Assembly (NCBI RefSeq): GCF_018402695.1
Contig: NZ_JAGYIM010000011.1
Location: forward strand, 186,001-250,000
Direction: 5' to 3'
Source: Arsukibacterium sp.
Lineage (GTDB): Bacteria > Pseudomonadota > Gammaproteobacteria > Enterobacterales > Alteromonadaceae
Length of the DNA: 64,000 nucleotides
A model generated the notes under the pieces. That model ran no database searches. It was given only the letters and a program-made list of their open reading frames with translations, and had not been told where the DNA came from. The position numbers and the translations under genes were made by a program. Below are positions 29,152-37,347 of the stretch, piece by piece; the first letter of the stretch is position 1, and each line of letters opens with the position of its first letter.

Positions 29152-29198
29152 CTTATCCGTCATCCTCGCCACGCTGACGGCATTGTCTTCACCGCTCA

Positions 29199-29266
29199 CT
29201 CCGGTCACATACTATTTGTATGCTCCCGGAGCTGATCGGCTCGACGGCTTTGTCAGCCCGCCGATG
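29199..29266. repeat. Structured intergenic element (possible dispersed palindromic repeat)
   Basis: Two adjacent inverted repeats lie between guaA and its terminator. The first pairs CTCCGG (29199-29204) with CCGGAG (29226-29231), nesting CATAC/GTATG (29208-29212/29218-29222). The second pairs ATCGGC (29235-29240) with GCCGAT (29260-29265). No ORF fits. The compact double palindrome looks like an intergenic repeat unit of the kind scattered in many proteobacteria; recurrence in the genome cannot be tested here. Confidence 0.4.
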
Positions 29267-29320
29267 ATTTAGGATTAGTAAAATTAGTATTTTAGGTAGT
29301 GTTAATGTTAAATCTTTTTT

Positions 29321-29344
29321 AAAAGGCGCTTTGGCGCCTTTTTT
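29321..29344 (+). terminator. Intrinsic terminator of the guaBA operon
   Basis: Stem AAAAGGCGC (29321-29329) / GCGCCTTTT (29334-29342), loop TTTG, with the T-run continuing to 29344. A textbook Rho-independent terminator, 170 bases after guaA. Confidence 0.9.
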
Positions 29345-29418
29345 GTTTATCGTGTTATGCTGCTGTTTTAATCTTGGGCGCAGCTGGCGCTTACAGTTAA
29401 GTTATACGGAGTGACAGG

Positions 29419-30345
29419 ATGAACCATCGTTATACCCTTATCTGGCTGCTGGCACTGGCACTGGCACTGGCTGGCTGTGCCGCTAAACCTGAGCCAGCTG
29501 ACAGCGGAGCTGTCAGTGACAACAGCGTTGTCAGCAGTGAAAAAGTCGATAAGGCCAATACTGAAGATAACGCTGAAGATAAAGAGCCTACCGCGGCAGA
29601 GCAGTTAAGCGCCGGCCAGACTACCAAAGTCGAAACCTCGCAGGGTACGTTGGAGCTTGAACCCACAGTGGTTGATATGGAGCCGGTTGCAGAGGATGAC
29701 GCTGTTGCCGACGGTGAAGAGCCAGCCCCGCTGTATAACGATCCGCTAGAGGGCTGGAACCGGGCCATATTTCGGTTTAACCATGTCTCTTATACCTACG
29801 CCTTAATTCCGATTGCCAAGGGTTACGAAAAAGTACTGCCAGCGCCAGTACGTGACAAAGTCGGTAATGCTTTTGCCAATATCCGTGAACCGCTTAATCT
29901 GGTCAATAACGCCCTGACCGGCGACTTCAAAGGTGCCGGGTCTAATCTGGGACGTTTCCTGATTAACTCAACCATTGGCATTCTGGGGCTGTTTGACCCG
30001 GCCACGGCCTGGTTTGATATTGCCGAGTCAAAACAAAGTATTGCTGATACCTTAAGCCACTATCAGGTGGGTAATGGCCCTTACTTAGTGCTGCCCATTC
30101 TGGGCCAAAGTGATGTGCGTGGTGCCAGCTCGGTATTAGGCGAAGCGTTTTTACATCCACTTAACCAGTTGGTCGGGGCTCCAGACTCCTATTACCTGCA
30201 GGGCGTGAATGTGATTAACAGTTTCTCAGACCGCGCTAACTTATACCAGACCTTGTACAAGCAGGCTGATGATCCATATATCTACTTTCGTAACCAGCAT
30301 TTACAAGGCATAAAACGGGACGAAGCTTATGTCAAACCAGAGTAA
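29419..30345 (+). CDS. mlaA: MlaA (VacJ), outer-membrane lipid asymmetry lipoprotein
   Basis: Outer-membrane lipoprotein that removes misplaced phospholipids from the outer leaflet and passes them to MlaC. Lipobox L-A-G-C (Cys20). The MlaA domain runs from about residue 106 (Y-N-D-P-L-E-G-W-N-R) through P-V-R-D-K-V-G-N-A-F-A-N-I-R-E-P and N-S-T-I-G-I-L-G-L-F-D-P-A. An unusually long acidic linker (about 25-105) separates lipid anchor and domain, so the 308-aa protein is longer than the roughly 250-aa E. coli form. The h-region is encoded by three perfect CTGGCA repeats (29449-29466). It overlaps the next gene by 17 bases. Confidence 0.94.
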   Translation: MNHRYTLIWLLALALALAGCAAKPEPADSGAVSDNSVVSSEKVDKANTEDNAEDKEPTAAEQLSAGQTTKVETSQGTLELEPTVVDMEPVAEDDAVADGEEPAPLYNDPLEGWNRAIFRFNHVSYTYALIPIAKGYEKVLPAPVRDKVGNAFANIREPLNLVNNALTGDFKGAGSNLGRFLINSTIGILGLFDPATAWFDIAESKQSIADTLSHYQVGNGPYLVLPILGQSDVRGASSVLGEAFLHPLNQLVGAPDSYYLQGVNVINSFSDRANLYQTLYKQADDPYIYFRNQHLQGIKRDEAYVKPE

Positions 30346-32782
30346 GCAACGCGGAATAATCTTTTGGTTGGCCAGCACTATTGTCCGCTGTCGCTGGGCG
30401 ATTATTGGCTTGTTTCTGGTACTGATGGCAGTAGCTGCGGTGTTTTTAAGTCAGTTCCGGATTGACGCCTCAGCTGAAACCCTGCTGGTTAAAAATAATG
30501 CCTTGTATATCGAGAGCCAGCTGGCCAATCAGCGTTTTTCACCAGATGAATTTATTCTGGTGGCCTACCAACCCAAAGACGGCGAGTTATTTTCAGAGCA
30601 AACCTTTGCTGATATTTCAGCGTTAAGTGCCGACTATGCCACGCTACAGCGGGTGAAGTCGGTTACCTCAATGTTGACGGTACCATTGCTGGCCGATGCC
30701 AGTGCATTTACCTCAGGAGAGGATGTCAGCAGCCTGACCTGGCAGCAGCAACAATACCCGCCGGCCCAAATGCGTCAGCTGCTAACCGGCCACCCTATTT
30801 TTACCGATTTATTATTTAACAAAGCGCAAACAGCTGCTGGCATTCAGATCGTGTTTAAGCCCGATGCCGAGCTGACCAAACTTGACGCTCAGATCCTCGA
30901 TATTCAGCAGCATACACTTAGCCGTGAGTTGAGTGCAGATGAACAGGCTGAGCTTACCCAATTACAGCAGACGGCGGATCCAATACGCCAGCGCTTGATT
31001 AAGCAGCGCCAGCAGGAAATAGAGCAAATTGAACAATTTAACCAGCAGGTAGGCGAGCGGGCGGCTACTTATGTCGGTGGCGCTTATGTGGTCGGGCAGC
31101 ATCTGGTCGATATGATTAAAAGTGATTTAACCAGCTTTGGTCTGGCGATAGCGTTGATTATTGCGGTGTTATTACTAATTATTTATCGCAGCTGGCGCGG
31201 GGTGTTTTTTCCACTACTCAGTTGCAGCGTCAGTGTGTTGCTCACCTGTGGTTTATTTGGGCTGCTGGACATTCGCACTACTGTTATTTCAGCCAATTTT
31301 ATTGCCTTACAGCTTATTTTAACCCTGGCGGTAATGATCCATTTGCTGGGCGCCTACCGGGAAATTGCCCGCGATGAGCCAGAATTTAACCAGCATCAAC
31401 GGGTGAAGGGGATGTTACAGCAAAAAATCTCACCCTGTTTTTATGCCACCCTAACCACCTCGGTTGGCTTTGGCTCGCTTATATTCAGTGGTATTCAGCC
31501 AGTAGTCGATTTTGGCTTTATGATGCTGATTGCGATGTTAATTACCATGAGTGTCAGCCTGCTGTTATTTCCGGCACTACTGAGTTTGTTAAAAGCCCGT
31601 ACTGAAACCGCCGATTTTGCCTGGCTGGCAGGTGGCCTGCAACGGGCGGCTGGCCTGGTGAAACGCCGGCCCTACCCGGTTATTGTCCTGATCACTATTT
31701 TGTTTACTGGCCTGGCTACCGGTATCAGCCGGCTGAATGTTGAAAACAGCTTTATTAATTATTTTGCCAAAGACACTCAGGTGCATCAGGAACTGGCGTT
31801 CATTGACCAGCAATTTGGTGGCTCTACGCCACTGGATATCGTCATTACCCTGAACCCGGAGCAGTCTAAACCGGATTTAGTGATAGCCGCCGACCAGTTG
31901 AATCAGTTACACCTTGCCCATGCGGCTGTTAATGCTTTTGAGGCCACCGGCAGTGTCACATCACTGATTAATTTTACCACTCTCGCCCGGCAGCTGAATG
32001 ATGATAAACCGCTGACGGAATATGAGCTGGACACCATTTACGAAATGCTCAGCAGCAAGGTAACCAATCAACTGGTGGGGGCTTATCTGGCTGATTCTCC
32101 AAGGCAGGTGCGTATTGCCAGCCGTATTCAGGATACTACCGCCGATTTAAACCGTGAGCAGTTGATGCAGCAGTTGCATCAGGATTTACAAGCCGTTGGT
32201 CTGGACCAGGCAGACTACAAACTGACTAATTTATTTGTGTTGTATCAGGATATTTTATCGCGGCTGTTTGACTCACAGGTTACCACCTTAGGCCTGGTAT
32301 ATCTGGCACTGGGCTTGGTATTGCTGGCGATTTTCCGCTCGCTGAAAATTGCCCTTATTGCCCTGCTGCCGAATGTACTAACCACCCTGGGTATACTGGG
32401 ATTAATTGGCTGGCTGAATATCCCCCTGGATTTAATGACCATTACTATCGCCGCTATTGCTATGGGTATTGCGGTGGATGATACCATTCACTTTATTCAT
32501 AACTACCTGCAGCAGTCAGCCGGTAATGCGCTAAGTGCCACTTTTCAGCATACTGGCATGGCAATTGTGTTTACCTCGGTTATTATAGCAGCCGGGTTTG
32601 CGGTGTTTGGCTTTTCAGACTTTTTGCCCAGCGTGTATTTTGGCATTCTGACCGCGGCGGCTATGTTAATGGCCTTGCTGACCGATTTAACCATTTTACC
32701 GGCATTGTTAAACCGCTTTGTCACAAACAGTGCTGGTGGGCCTGGTCAGCAGGCCGTGACAGCAGACAGCCAGCCAGCTTAA
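30329..32782 (+). CDS. RND-superfamily (MMPL-type) exporter
   Basis: Inner-membrane protein of 817 aa with two RND half-units: TM1 near 18-42, a periplasmic domain, a block of five to six helices (about 265-410), then TM7 near 448-465, a second periplasmic domain, and a final block (about 645-800). TM10 carries the proton-relay signature A-M-G-I-A-V-D-D-T-I-H-F. Such 'predicted exporter, RND superfamily' proteins are often implicated in lipid or hopanoid-type transport. The 17-base overlap with mlaA suggests a shared lipid-related role; that is inference. The C-terminus ends before a membrane-sensor kinase gene 95 bases on. Confidence 0.85.
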   Translation: MSNQSKQRGIIFWLASTIVRCRWAIIGLFLVLMAVAAVFLSQFRIDASAETLLVKNNALYIESQLANQRFSPDEFILVAYQPKDGELFSEQTFADISALSADYATLQRVKSVTSMLTVPLLADASAFTSGEDVSSLTWQQQQYPPAQMRQLLTGHPIFTDLLFNKAQTAAGIQIVFKPDAELTKLDAQILDIQQHTLSRELSADEQAELTQLQQTADPIRQRLIKQRQQEIEQIEQFNQQVGERAATYVGGAYVVGQHLVDMIKSDLTSFGLAIALIIAVLLLIIYRSWRGVFFPLLSCSVSVLLTCGLFGLLDIRTTVISANFIALQLILTLAVMIHLLGAYREIARDEPEFNQHQRVKGMLQQKISPCFYATLTTSVGFGSLIFSGIQPVVDFGFMMLIAMLITMSVSLLLFPALLSLLKARTETADFAWLAGGLQRAAGLVKRRPYPVIVLITILFTGLATGISRLNVENSFINYFAKDTQVHQELAFIDQQFGGSTPLDIVITLNPEQSKPDLVIAADQLNQLHLAHAAVNAFEATGSVTSLINFTTLARQLNDDKPLTEYELDTIYEMLSSKVTNQLVGAYLADSPRQVRIASRIQDTTADLNREQLMQQLHQDLQAVGLDQADYKLTNLFVLYQDILSRLFDSQVTTLGLVYLALGLVLLAIFRSLKIALIALLPNVLTTLGILGLIGWLNIPLDLMTITIAAIAMGIAVDDTIHFIHNYLQQSAGNALSATFQHTGMAIVFTSVIIAAGFAVFGFSDFLPSVYFGILTAAAMLMALLTDLTILPALLNRFVTNSAGGPGQQAVTADSQPA

Positions 32783-32877
32783 TCAGCCTTTGTGCCAAGA
32801 TGCTTGTCGCCTGGCATTTAGCTGGTTATGCTGGGGTTATTATTATCTACTGAAGTACAGAGCAGGCTCGTGCTGTT

Positions 32878-35532
32878 ATGAGGTTAAGAGAAACGCTGGT
32901 TGCCTACATGTTGCCGTTGCTGGTGTTGCCAGTATTGCTGTTCGGCTATCTGGCGTACCAGTACAGTCAGCGTTATATGCAGCAGCAAACCTATTATCAG
33001 GTGCGCAGTGCGTTGGCTGGACAACAGCAGCAGTTGCACGACTTCATCAGTACCCAGCAAACCCAGCTGCAAATGCTGGCGCTTAACCCTAATTTGCAAA
33101 ACTACCTGCAAAGCAATGACAGCGCCCTGTTGACACCCTTATTGCAACATTGGCAGCGTTTCAGTGCAGAGCAACCCAGAGTTGAAGCCATTAAGCTGGT
33201 CCAACTTAACGGTGAGTACGCGCTGCACCTGCCCGAGATAACTGATGCTGTCGCCGTACCAAACCGTTTTCGCAACGAGTATTTTTCACCGCTGCAGGCA
33301 ATGATAGATGAGCAGGGCTATTTTCTGGCGCCGTTGCCCGGCAGCCGTGAGCGAAAACTGTTCTTTGCCAAAAAACTTTATATCAGCTCGTTTACAGAAT
33401 CCCGTCGTTTGTGGGGATACCTGGTTATGATGGTCAGCCCGGACTTACTGGATACTGTCGTCAACACGCCATACACCAGCAACAGCGCTACATTGATGAT
33501 CAGCAAAACTGCCACCATTGCTTATGCTGCCGATCCGGCGTTAATCAGTAGTGCCTTTGCGCCGACTAACTTTCGCCAGATCCAGCAGAGCATCGGTGCC
33601 GACAGTCTCAAAACTGTGTTATTACTGGGTCAGTACCGAGAGTTACTGGGTGCACCGTTACCCGGTAATTATCAGCTGCTGTACGGGCTTGATCCGGCGC
33701 AGCTTTACGATGAACAACGTTGGTTGTCGCGAGTGCTGTTGTTACTGATGGTGCTGGTTTGTCTGTTGTTGCCGCTCCTGGTGTATTGGTTGCTGATTAA
33801 GCACATATTTAATCCGGTGAAACAACTGACGGCCGCTAAAACAGCGGTAGGGCGCGGTGACTTATCGGTGCTGCTGGAGGTGAAAAAGCAGGATGAACTG
33901 GGCGACATGTTTGCTGCTTTTAACGTCATGGTTCGGCAGTTGCGGGTTTATCGCGAGCGGGAGCGGGCCTACAAGCAACAATTGGAAGACAAAGTACTGC
34001 GCCGCACCCAGGATTTAGCCCGTGCTAACGATGATCTGGCGGCTGCAAACCAGGAGCTGATCCTGGCACGTGAGACGGCAGAACAGGCCAACCGGCTGAA
34101 AAGTGTGTTTCTGGCTAATATGAGTCATGAAATCCGTACACCGCTAACGGCTATTATTGGTTTCAGTGAGCAGGCACTGCAGGAAAATGATCCGCATAAA
34201 CGACAAGATTACCTGAAACGGGTGCTGAAAAGTGGTGATCATCTGTTGGGACTAATTAATGACATTCTGGATTTGTCCAAAATTGAAGCCGATAGACTGG
34301 AGTTAAACCGCGAGCAGTTTGATTGTCTGGCAGCTATTGATGATATTTATCAGCTGGCATGCGAGCAGGCACAGGCTAAAGGCCTGAACTGTCAGCTTAA
34401 ATGGCAGTTCCCTCTGCCTAAAACGCTGAATAACGACAGCCTGCGCTTTCGGCAGGTGCTACTGAACCTCAGTAGCAATGCCGTTAAGTTTACTCAAAAT
34501 GGCAAGGTCATATTTCAGGTTAGCTATGATCAGATAGCCAGACAACTGTCGGTAAAAGTTAAAGACACTGGCATCGGCATGAGCGACGATGAACTGGCCC
34601 GGATATTCCGCCCCTTTGTCCAGGCCGATGCTACCGTTACCCGGCATTTCGGAGGCACCGGGCTTGGTCTGGTAATCTCTAAAAAGTTAATGGAGCAAAT
34701 GGATGGCGATATTCAGGTAGAGAGCGTTAAGGGCATTGGCAGCTGTTTCGAGGTTATCTTAAATTGCCAGCAGCAAGACATAGAATTGGTGGATAGCTAT
34801 CAGCCCCAGCAAAAACCGCCAGAGACTATCAGCCCGCTACCGGCTGACAATTCAGTAAAAGTGTTAGTAGCAGAGGACAACCCCGACAACCAGTTACTGC
34901 TGAAATTACTGCTGGAGAAAAGTAATGCTACTGTGGTAGTGGTAGATAACGGCCACAAAGCCGTGGAAAAGGTGCTGCAAGATGACTTTGACCTGGTGTT
35001 TATGGATATGCAGATGCCATTAATGGGGGGCGAAGAAGCGACCCGGCTGATCCGTCATGCCGGGATAGAAGTGCCGATTATTGCCGTAACAGCCAACGTG
35101 ATGAGTGAAGACGTTGAGCGTTACAGAAAAGCCGGTTGTCAGGCATTACTGGGCAAGCCTGTGGTACAAAGCGAGTTTCTGGCTATCCTGAACCGTTTTG
35201 CCAAGGTGCGCAAAGACAGTGAGCAGGAATGGCTGCAGCGCTTAGAGCAAGACCCGCAAATGCAGGCATTAAAGCGACAGTTTGGCCGGCAATTACCAGT
35301 ATTGCTGGCTGAATTACAGCAGCATTTCAGGTTGGAAGACTGGGCTGCACTGCGCTTTGCTGCGCATAGCCTGAAGGGTAGTGCCGGCAGTATGGGTTAT
35401 CCACAAGTAACCAGGCTGGCTGGCGAAATAGAGCAGGCCGTGAGCGGACAGCCTGCTACCATTAGCGGTTTACTGGTTAAGATAGAACAGTATATTAACG
35501 ATATGCAGCTAAGTAGTCAGGATGAGTATTAA
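32878..35532 (+). CDS. Hybrid sensor histidine kinase with REC and HPt domains
   Basis: Membrane phosphorelay kinase of 884 aa. Order: TM1 (about 10-30), periplasmic sensor (about 35-280, probably Cache-like), TM2 (about 285-308), HAMP (about 310-365), coiled coil, HisKA with His417 (M-S-H-E-I-R-T-P-L), HATPase with N-box L-N-L-S-S-N-A-V-K-F and G boxes D-T-G-I-G-M and G-G-T-G-L-G-L. A receiver domain follows with Asp710 (V-F-M-D-M-Q-M-P), then an HPt domain with His830 (A-H-S-L-K-G-S-A-G-S). A His-Asp-His relay is thus complete up to an external receiver, which is not identified. The HDOD gene follows 18 bases later. Confidence 0.92.
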   Translation: MRLRETLVAYMLPLLVLPVLLFGYLAYQYSQRYMQQQTYYQVRSALAGQQQQLHDFISTQQTQLQMLALNPNLQNYLQSNDSALLTPLLQHWQRFSAEQPRVEAIKLVQLNGEYALHLPEITDAVAVPNRFRNEYFSPLQAMIDEQGYFLAPLPGSRERKLFFAKKLYISSFTESRRLWGYLVMMVSPDLLDTVVNTPYTSNSATLMISKTATIAYAADPALISSAFAPTNFRQIQQSIGADSLKTVLLLGQYRELLGAPLPGNYQLLYGLDPAQLYDEQRWLSRVLLLLMVLVCLLLPLLVYWLLIKHIFNPVKQLTAAKTAVGRGDLSVLLEVKKQDELGDMFAAFNVMVRQLRVYRERERAYKQQLEDKVLRRTQDLARANDDLAAANQELILARETAEQANRLKSVFLANMSHEIRTPLTAIIGFSEQALQENDPHKRQDYLKRVLKSGDHLLGLINDILDLSKIEADRLELNREQFDCLAAIDDIYQLACEQAQAKGLNCQLKWQFPLPKTLNNDSLRFRQVLLNLSSNAVKFTQNGKVIFQVSYDQIARQLSVKVKDTGIGMSDDELARIFRPFVQADATVTRHFGGTGLGLVISKKLMEQMDGDIQVESVKGIGSCFEVILNCQQQDIELVDSYQPQQKPPETISPLPADNSVKVLVAEDNPDNQLLLKLLLEKSNATVVVVDNGHKAVEKVLQDDFDLVFMDMQMPLMGGEEATRLIRHAGIEVPIIAVTANVMSEDVERYRKAGCQALLGKPVVQSEFLAILNRFAKVRKDSEQEWLQRLEQDPQMQALKRQFGRQLPVLLAELQQHFRLEDWAALRFAAHSLKGSAGSMGYPQVTRLAGEIEQAVSGQPATISGLLVKIEQYINDMQLSSQDEY

Positions 35533-35550
35533 ACACCGGCGGGAGAGGGT

Positions 35551-36387
35551 ATGAGTGCACAACGTGCGTTATTAATTATTCTGGATGAAAAAATCCGCTC
35601 TGACCGGCTGGTATTGCCGACCTTACCTGATATTGCGCTAAGAGTGCGGGAGCGGGCCGACGATCCACAAATCAGTTTGCAACAAATGGCCGAGGTTATC
35701 AGCCAGGATCCGGCATTGTCGGCCAGGATGATCAAAGTTGCCAACAGTGCCTTTATGGGACGGTCTATTCAGGTAAACAGTTTACATCAGGCGGTAACCC
35801 GGATTGGCCTGAGCCAGATAAAAAATATTTCTATAGCGATGGCAATGGAGCAACTCTTTGTATCGCAGCACAAGCAGGTACAGCAGCAGCTGGACAGGTT
35901 ATGGCGGGACAGTGTGCAAACCGCCAGCGTGGCCGTGGCCTGCCTGCAGTTTTACAAAGCCCGCCATAGCAATTGCAAGCTCAGTAGTGATGTAATGGCA
36001 CTGGCTGCACTGGTGCATAATATTGGTGCGCTGCCGGTGCTGATTGAGGCAGAGCGGCATCCAGAGGTGTTTGGTCACCCGGCTTTTATGCAGGTGTTGA
36101 TTGATAAAATTGCCGCTACAGTTGGCCTGAAAATTATTAAAAACTGGGGCTTTGGTGAGGAATTTATGCCGGTGGTAGAACACTGGCGTAAACCGCGCAC
36201 TGAGCCAGAGCCGGGTTATACCGACTTTATCAGGCTGGCAGCAATTAACCGTAATTATTACCTGCCAGAGCTGGCTCAGAGCTTGTTAACTGAGTATGTG
36301 ACCCGCGAGCTGGTACCCGTGCCGGAATTTATGCAGCAACGGGAAATTGCCGACAGTTACCAGGATGTGCGGGCGTTGTTTAATTAA
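35551..36387 (+). CDS. HDOD domain signalling protein
   Basis: Cytoplasmic protein of 278 aa whose bulk (about 20-225) is an HDOD domain: L-P-T-L-P-D-I-A-L-R-V, I-S-Q-D-P-A-L-S-A-R-M-I-K-V-A-N-S-A-F, A-V-T-R-I-G-L-S-Q-I-K-N. HDOD proteins resemble HD phosphohydrolases but usually lack the metal ligands, and they serve as scaffolds in signalling (chemotaxis, pilus or virulence control). It has GGGAGAGG before the start and sits 18 bases after the hybrid kinase, so the two probably form one operon. It is convergent with rdgC. Confidence 0.88.
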   Translation: MSAQRALLIILDEKIRSDRLVLPTLPDIALRVRERADDPQISLQQMAEVISQDPALSARMIKVANSAFMGRSIQVNSLHQAVTRIGLSQIKNISIAMAMEQLFVSQHKQVQQQLDRLWRDSVQTASVAVACLQFYKARHSNCKLSSDVMALAALVHNIGALPVLIEAERHPEVFGHPAFMQVLIDKIAATVGLKIIKNWGFGEEFMPVVEHWRKPRTEPEPGYTDFIRLAAINRNYYLPELAQSLLTEYVTRELVPVPEFMQQREIADSYQDVRALFN

Positions 36388-36396
36388 TGGCGTTGA

Positions 36397-37302
36397 TTAA
36401 TCGCCGCCAGCCTGCTGCAACTGCTTAGCAATTGCCAGCAATGCCTGATTCAGGCTGCTACTCATCAGCAGTAAGTCTGCATCGAGGCGCAAGCTTAAAT
36501 CTTCCCAGCCCATTTCTTCATTCTGGCCGGTGAGTAATTCGGGATACTTAATACCTTTAATGCTGCTGTCATCACTGACGTGCAGGCTTAAACCTTCAGC
36601 CTGCTGCAGACCAATTTTGGTGACCAGTTTATCCTGCAGATGACTTTGTACTTCGTCGGCACTTAGCAGATGATTGGTAAATTTTACTTTGGCTCCTTCT
36701 TCATCAGGGGCTTTTAACTCTGCATCATTGCCCAGCATAAAGCCCTCGGGCAGTGCCTGATTTTGTAACCACAACTGCAGGTGAGAATTGAGTTTATGGT
36801 TGTCCAGCCAGGGCAGAGCAGGCAGTGAACCAAGTGCCTTACGCAGTAATGCCAGAATATCTTCCGCTTTGCCGGCACCACCGGTGTTAATGACCAGCCA
36901 GTTATGCTCGGCGTCGTAATAGCCGTGGGTCAGGGTAGATCGGCTGAATGCCCGCGGTAGCAAGGTCTGGATTAGTTCTTCTTTCAGGCTTTGTTTTTCT
37001 TTGCGGCTTAGCGGCCGGCCCTGCTCAGCAGCCATCGCATCAATTTTCGGTTGCAGCTCTTCATTAATTACCGCAGCAGGGAGCACTTTTTCCTGCCGTT
37101 TTACGGCGAATAGCCAGCCCTGGGCCATCGGATGGCAATACTGCTTAATGCTGGGATGCAGCGGAAAACTGAAACCGGTTCTAACCGCTTCCTGGCCCGT
37201 GCAGGGAGCAAATTTAAATTCAGCCAGCGCGGCTTCCAGCTGCTGCGGATCAGTGCTTAGCGGGGCACTTAATTTGTAAACCCGGATATTTTTAAACCAC
37301 AT
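36397..37302 (-). CDS. rdgC: Recombination-associated protein RdgC
   Basis: Ring-shaped, sequence-independent DNA-binding protein that modulates RecA. The 301-aa length and motifs are typical: M-W-F-K-N-I-R-V-Y-K-L, P-C-T-G-Q-E-A-V-R-T-G-F, Q-E-K-V-L-P-A-A-V-I-N-E, K-E-K-Q-S-L-K-E-E-L-I-Q-T-L-L-P-R-A-F and L-V-I-N-T-G-G-A-G-K-A-E. It stands alone, convergent with the HDOD gene and downstream of the kinase gene on the same strand (45-base gap). Confidence 0.96.
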   Translation of the reverse strand: MWFKNIRVYKLSAPLSTDPQQLEAALAEFKFAPCTGQEAVRTGFSFPLHPSIKQYCHPMAQGWLFAVKRQEKVLPAAVINEELQPKIDAMAAEQGRPLSRKEKQSLKEELIQTLLPRAFSRSTLTHGYYDAEHNWLVINTGGAGKAEDILALLRKALGSLPALPWLDNHKLNSHLQLWLQNQALPEGFMLGNDAELKAPDEEGAKVKFTNHLLSADEVQSHLQDKLVTKIGLQQAEGLSLHVSDDSSIKGIKYPELLTGQNEEMGWEDLSLRLDADLLLMSSSLNQALLAIAKQLQQAGGD

Positions 37303-37347
37303 AACAAACCTGTCCTTCTTTTAACAAGCTGGCGAGTATAACGCGGA

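Noticed and set aside
32790-33086. 98-codon plus-strand frame before the hybrid kinase
   Set aside because: It overlaps the kinase coding region for 209 bases in another frame, is Cys/Ala-rich and lacks a good ribosome site.
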